From positions 1 to 17,692 of the forward strand of contig DATKMK010000092.1 of NCBI GenBank assembly GCA_035541895.1: a stretch of DNA of 17,692 bases, written 5' to 3'. The translations under genes and the position numbers were made by a program. The stretch is from DATKMK01 sp035541895. GTDB lineage: Bacteria > Desulfobacterota > Binatia > HRBIN30 > JACQVA1. Positions 13,571-17,692 of the stretch are shown piece by piece. The notes below the pieces were generated by a model that worked only from the letters and a program-made list of their open reading frames with translations, searched no databases and was not told the origin of the DNA. The first letter of the stretch is position 1. Each line of letters begins with the position of its first letter.

Positions 13571-16155
13571 CTTTCAAACCGCAACTGATCGCCGACGCAG
13601 TCCACGACCACCCGGCTGTTGTCGCGCACCTCGCCTTGCAGGATGCGGCGACCCAACGCCGTCTCCACTTCGCGCTGCAGCAGCCGTTTGAGCGGCCGCG
13701 CACCGTAGGTCGGGTCGTAGCCGACTCGTGCGAGATAGTCGCGCGCTGCGTCGGTCAGCTCCAACACGATCTTGCGTTCGCTCAGCCGCGTGCGGAGACG
13801 TCCAAGGAGGATGTCGACGATCTGTTTGAGTTGATCGCGGGTGAGCGAATGGAACACCACGATCTCGTCGACTCGATTGAGAAACTCCGGCCGAAACTGC
13901 TGGCGCAGTGCTTCGAGGACGTCGGCCTTCATGCGTTCGTAGGCCTGTGAGTCGTCGCCGCCGCGGTAACCGAGGATCAATTGGCTGCCGACGTTGGAGG
14001 TCATGATCACCACGGTGTTCTTGAAATCCACCCGCCGGCCGTGGCCATCGGTCAGATGGCCGTCGTCCAAGATCTGCAGCATGACGTTGAACACGTCATG
14101 CTGCGCCTTCTCGATTTCATCGAACAGGATGACCGAGTACGGCCGCCGGCGAACGGCTTCGGTCAGTTGCCCACCTTCCTCGAAGCCGACGTAGCCCGGC
14201 GGTGCGCCGATTAGACGCGCGACGGTGTGTTTCTCCATGTACTCGGACATATCGACGCGGATCATCGCCGCCTCGTCATCGAAGAGAAGCTCCGCGAGCG
14301 CGCGCGCTAATTCGGTCTTTCCGACGCCGGTCGGACCCAAGAAGATGAACGAGCCGATCGGCCGCTGCGGGTCCTTCAAGCCGGAGCGCGCGCGGATGAC
14401 CGCGTCGGCGACGGCGGTGACCGCCTCGTCTTGTCCGACCACGCGCGTGTGCAGATGCTCTTCGAGGCGCAGGAGTTTCTGAGTCTCGCCTTCCATCAGC
14501 CGTGTGACAGGAATACCGGTCCAGCGCGCCACAACTTCGGCGATGTCGTCCGCGTCGACGTGATCCTTGATCAAGCGCGAGGCGGCGGCCGACTCTTCGG
14601 GCGCGGCGATCTGTTTCTCCAGCGCGGGGATGATGCCCCGTTCGAGTTCGGCCGCGCGCGTCCAGTTATACTCGCGCTTGGCGTGCGCCAATTCGAGGCG
14701 GGCTTCCTCGAGTTTCTTCTGCAGCTCGGTGACGCCGCCGATCGCGCCCTTTTCCTGTTCCCACTGCGCGCGGAAGCGGCGCTCGGTTTCCTTCTGATCG
14801 GCGAGTTCCTTTTCGAGTCGCTGCAGCCGGTCGCGCGAGGCCTTGTCGGTTTCCTTTTTCAGGGCTTCGCGCTCGATCTCGAGTTGCATGACCCGGCGGG
14901 TCACCTCATCGAGCTCCGCCGGCATCGAGTCGATCTCGGTGCGCAATTTGGCCGCGGCTTCGTCGACCAGATCGATGGCCTTGTCGGGTAAGAAGCGATC
15001 GCTGATGTAGCGATGCGACAGCACGGCGGCCGTCACCAGCGCGGCGTCCTTGATCCGCACCTTGTGGTGCACTTCGTAGCGCTCGCGCAAGCCGCGCAGA
15101 ATCGAAATCGTATCTTCGACGCTCGGCTGATCGACCAATACCGGCTGGAATCGCCGTTCGAGCGCCGCATCCTTCTCGACGTGTTTGCGGTATTCATCGA
15201 GCGTTGTGGCGCCGATGCAATGCAGCTCGCCGCGCGCGAGCATCGGCTTCAGGAGATTGCTGGCATCCATCGCGCCCTCGGCGGCGCCGGCTCCGACGAC
15301 CGTGTGCAGTTCGTCGATAAACAGAATGATGTCGCCGGCCGACTCCTGCACTTCTTTCAGCACCGCCTTGAGACGCTCTTCGAACTCACCACGAAATTTG
15401 GCGCCGGCGATGAGCGCACCCATGTCCAAGGTGATGACGCGCCTGTCCTTCAATCCTTCGGGAACATCCTTGCGAACGATGCGCTGGGCGAGGCCTTCGA
15501 CGATGGCGGTCTTGCCGACACCCGGCTCACCGATCAGCACCGGATTGTTCTTGGTGCGGCGCGACAGGACTTGGATGACGCGCCGGATTTCGTCGTCACG
15601 GCCGATGACGGGATCCAATTTGCCTTGCGCGGCCAGCTTGGTGAGATCGCGGCCATACCGTTCGAGGGCCTGATAGGTGGATTCGGGATTCTGGCTGGTG
15701 ACGCGCTGACTGCCGCGGACGTGTTTGAGTGCCGCCATCAGCTGTTCGCGGGTGAGTCCGAGGTCGCGTAGCGCTTGGCCGGCTCCGGTGCGTTCGTCGA
15801 CGATGGCCAGGAGGAGGTGCTCGACACTAACGAAGTCGTCCTTCAACTTGGTTGCTTCGGCCTCGGCGTTGGTCAGCAACCGATTGAGCCGCGGCGTCAC
15901 GTAGATTTGCTCCGGCGCGCCGCTCGGGCCGGTGACACTCGGAATGCGATCAAGCTCGGCGGCGAGACGATCCTTCAACTGTGCAACGGGGACTCCGGCG
16001 TTCTGCAAGATCGGGACGGCCAGGCCGTCGCTTTGCTCGATCAGGGCGTGTAGCAGGTGCTCGACGTCGATCCCCTGATGGCTGCGTCGCGTGGCCAGAT
16101 CGTGCGCGCTGCGCACCGCATCCTGGGCCTTTTCGGTGAAGCGATTTAGGTTCAT
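13546..16155 (-). CDS. clpB: ATP-dependent chaperone / disaggregase ClpB
   Basis: A full-length 869-residue Hsp100 disaggregase that works with DnaK to rescue aggregated protein in the cytoplasm. In order: two Clp_N repeats (about 1-145), NBD1 with Walker A GEPGVGKT (209-216) and Walker B LFIDE (278-282), the ClpB-specific coiled-coil middle domain (about 410-530), NBD2 with Walker A GPTGVGKT (607-614) and Walker B ILFDE (676-680), and the C-terminal D2-small domain. The NBD2 pore tyrosine is present (GYVGF, Y655). In NBD1 the pore position usually Tyr is Phe (GAKFRGEFE, F254). The middle domain separates it from ClpA and ClpC. ATG 16155 has GGAGGG close upstream. I see no clear sigma-32 or CIRCE element in the 61 bp before it, so heat control is not demonstrated. 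Confidence 0.96.
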   Translation of the reverse strand: MNLNRFTEKAQDAVRSAHDLATRRSHQGIDVEHLLHALIEQSDGLAVPILQNAGVPVAQLKDRLAAELDRIPSVTGPSGAPEQIYVTPRLNRLLTNAEAEATKLKDDFVSVEHLLLAIVDERTGAGQALRDLGLTREQLMAALKHVRGSQRVTSQNPESTYQALERYGRDLTKLAAQGKLDPVIGRDDEIRRVIQVLSRRTKNNPVLIGEPGVGKTAIVEGLAQRIVRKDVPEGLKDRRVITLDMGALIAGAKFRGEFEERLKAVLKEVQESAGDIILFIDELHTVVGAGAAEGAMDASNLLKPMLARGELHCIGATTLDEYRKHVEKDAALERRFQPVLVDQPSVEDTISILRGLRERYEVHHKVRIKDAALVTAAVLSHRYISDRFLPDKAIDLVDEAAAKLRTEIDSMPAELDEVTRRVMQLEIEREALKKETDKASRDRLQRLEKELADQKETERRFRAQWEQEKGAIGGVTELQKKLEEARLELAHAKREYNWTRAAELERGIIPALEKQIAAPEESAAASRLIKDHVDADDIAEVVARWTGIPVTRLMEGETQKLLRLEEHLHTRVVGQDEAVTAVADAVIRARSGLKDPQRPIGSFIFLGPTGVGKTELARALAELLFDDEAAMIRVDMSEYMEKHTVARLIGAPPGYVGFEEGGQLTEAVRRRPYSVILFDEIEKAQHDVFNVMLQILDDGHLTDGHGRRVDFKNTVVIMTSNVGSQLILGYRGGDDSQAYERMKADVLEALRQQFRPEFLNRVDEIVVFHSLTRDQLKQIVDILLGRLRTRLSERKIVLELTDAARDYLARVGYDPTYGARPLKRLLQREVETALGRRILQGEVRDNSRVVVDCVGDQLRFESQPLAEAA

Positions 16156-16216
16156 CCACCCTCCGTGCGCCGAAAAATAACCACGATCCGAAGCGGCGCA
16201 AGGAAGTGGGCGACGC

Positions 16217-17692
16217 TCAGCCCTTCGCGAGACGGCCGTAGCGCAGCGGCTCGTCTTCCTCGTCCTGACGACCCGCCGTCTCCGAATCCCCGGGGTAGGG
16301 AAGATTCACGCAGAACGAGCTGCCGCGACCTTCCTCGCTGCGGACGCTGATGAAGCCGCCGTGTTCGGCGGCAATCTGATGCGCGATAGACAGCCCGAGA
16401 CCGGTGCCGCTGTCCTTGGTTGTGAAGAACGGATTGAAGATCTCGTCGATGATTTGGCTGGGAATACCGGCGCCGCTATCGCGGACTTCGATTTCGCAGA
16501 AGAGTCCGTCGGTGTGCCGGCGCTGACGGGTTTGGACCACGACGCTGCCGCCGACGGCGGTTGCCTGAATCGCATTCAGCACGAGGTTGATCACCACCTG
16601 CTTGATCTGGTCGGCATCGGCGCGAATGTTCGGCAGCGACTCGGCGAGGGTCCGAGTCAGAGTCACGCGGTGCTTGCGCGCCTCGGGCTCCAGCAAGAGC
16701 GTCGTGCGCTCGATGAGCTCGTTGACGTCGACGTCGCTCACGGCATGCGTGGACGAGCGGGCGAACGTCAGTAGCTCGGTGATGAGGTTGCTGATGCGCT
16801 GCACCTCACCGGCGGTGAGGTTGAGAAAGGTGGTGAAGAATTCCTCGTCATGGATACGCTGTGGGGCCAGTTGAAAGAACGTCTGAATCGACACCAACGG
16901 ATTGCGCACTTCGTGTGCGATGCCGGCGGCGAGCGTGCCGAGGGCGGACAGCCGGCCGGTGCGCTCGATGATGTCGCGCGAACGTTTCAGCTCGCCGTAC
17001 AGTCGCGCGTTTTCGAGGGCGATCGAAACTTCAGCGGCCAGCGTGCTGAGGAGTTGAAGATCTTCAACCGAGAACGCATCGAGATTGCGCTTGCGACCGA
17101 GGCTGATGAAGCCCATCAGGCGGCCGCTGATCGTCAACGGAATGCAGACGTCCCAGCCGTTGCGGCGACAGACGTCGGCGACGACGGTCCGCTCCATTGG
17201 ATCGGCGCTGGCTTCGAATTCATCGCGTAGGACAAGTTCATCATGGCGCCGCAAGGCAACGACAAATTCATCCTGCTCGCCGAACTCGCCGGTGGCAGCC
17301 GGGATGCCGGCGGTGTGTGTCACTTGGTAGGAGCGCGTGGCCTCGTCAAACAACACGATGCCGAGACGGTCGACGCGCAGGGTCTCCATGAGGGTCTCGG
17401 CCACCTCGCGCAACAGTTTGTCGCGATCGAGGATACGCACGATCGATCGAGTGAAGTCAGCGAGGGCAGTGCGATACTGATGCTTCTCGCGAAATAGCGA
17501 TCGCTCGATCCGTGATTCGGCACGGACCCTCAGCGTCGGGAACAACACGCCGACCGCAATGAGCATCACCAGGAGTGCAAACGAGAAATCGGGGTGCACC
17601 TGACCGAAGGAGGCCTGCTGAAGCCAAAGGCTCGAGGCAAAAGTGGGGGCCACCAGGGCGATTGAAACCGCCGCATATGCCATTCCCTTCGT
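16217..17692 (-). CDS. GAF-domain sensor histidine kinase (5' end beyond window)
   Basis: A membrane sensor kinase, probably truncated by the window edge: the frame stays open past its first in-view ATG (17683), which has no properly spaced ribosome-binding site. Numbered from that ATG, residues 1-52 carry two hydrophobic segments (likely the last of a multi-helix sensor). LFREKHQYRTALADF follows, then a GAF domain (about 88-228), the HisKA domain with H257 in AHEVRNPL, and an HATPase_c domain with N-box NLVLNAIQA (N370), G1 DSGAGI (402-407), F-box FNPFFTT (416-422) and G2 GTGLGL (426-431). The catalytic core is intact. It ends 61 bp before clpB on the same strand. No response regulator is in view; it may lie to the right of the window. 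The signal is unknown. Confidence 0.88.
   Translation of the reverse strand, partial: TKGMAYAAVSIALVAPTFASSLWLQQASFGQVHPDFSFALLVMLIAVGVLFPTLRVRAESRIERSLFREKHQYRTALADFTRSIVRILDRDKLLREVAETLMETLRVDRLGIVLFDEATRSYQVTHTAGIPAATGEFGEQDEFVVALRRHDELVLRDEFEASADPMERTVVADVCRRNGWDVCIPLTISGRLMGFISLGRKRNLDAFSVEDLQLLSTLAAEVSIALENARLYGELKRSRDIIERTGRLSALGTLAAGIAHEVRNPLVSIQTFFQLAPQRIHDEEFFTTFLNLTAGEVQRISNLITELLTFARSSTHAVSDVDVNELIERTTLLLEPEARKHRVTLTRTLAESLPNIRADADQIKQVVINLVLNAIQATAVGGSVVVQTRQRRHTDGLFCEIEVRDSGAGIPSQIIDEIFNPFFTTKDSGTGLGLSIAHQIAAEHGGFISVRSEEGRGSSFCVNLPYPGDSETAGRQDEEDEPLRYGRLAKG

Overview
This is a GC-rich, gene-dense bacterial chromosomal window. Short spacers and 4-base start/stop overlaps are common, and every gene looks chromosomal: no phage, plasmid, insertion-sequence, rRNA, tRNA or CRISPR signal was seen. 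The mix of families (class II B12-dependent ribonucleotide reductase, GAF-type histidine kinase, glutaryl-CoA dehydrogenase, DUF420 protein, ferritin-like diiron protein, intergenic GC-rich palindromes) suggests an uncultured soil or sediment bacterium near the Desulfobacterota, Binatota or Rokubacteria. No marker in the window settles the lineage, so that is a weak inference.

Layout. Positions 37-2837 (minus strand) hold a glutaryl-CoA dehydrogenase, then, after a terminator-like hairpin, a 101-residue unknown protein translationally coupled to an MFS carboxylate-type transporter. Positions 2964-4623 (plus) hold a DUF420 membrane protein and a 371-residue ferritin-like diiron carboxylate protein. 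Positions 4631-5865 (minus) are a two-gene unit: a degenerate relative of indole-3-glycerol-phosphate synthase overlapping a CoA-pyrophosphatase-type Nudix hydrolase. Divergent from it, positions 5936-8145 (plus) carry thiI (tRNA 4-thiouridylation), a perfect 30-bp palindrome and a strongly diverged DprA-like protein. Positions 8142-8827 (minus) are a DUF721/DciA-like gene overlapping a 70-residue helical protein gene. Positions 9050-11800 (plus) are nrdJ, preceded by a promoter and two NrdR-box-like sites. After a hairpin-bearing gap come a TetR regulator (minus), a divergent lytic transglycosylase (plus), clpB (minus, overlapping the transglycosylase tail by 25 bp) and a GAF sensor histidine kinase (minus) that runs off the right edge.

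How the genes fit together. Most neighbours are housekeeping genes without a common pathway: DNA precursor supply (nrdJ), DNA replication or recombination (DciA-like, DprA-like), tRNA modification (thiI), protein disaggregation (clpB), cell-wall turnover (transglycosylase) and acyl-CoA or organic-acid metabolism (GCDH, transporter, Nudix). I found no convincing new multi-gene system. The points most worth a second look are the IGPS fold that has lost most catalytic residues, the tandem NrdR boxes spaced 32 bp apart upstream of nrdJ, the diverged DprA-like protein, the unassigned diiron protein, and two genes (DUF420, thiI) whose promoters place the start codon at about +1, suggesting leaderless mRNAs.
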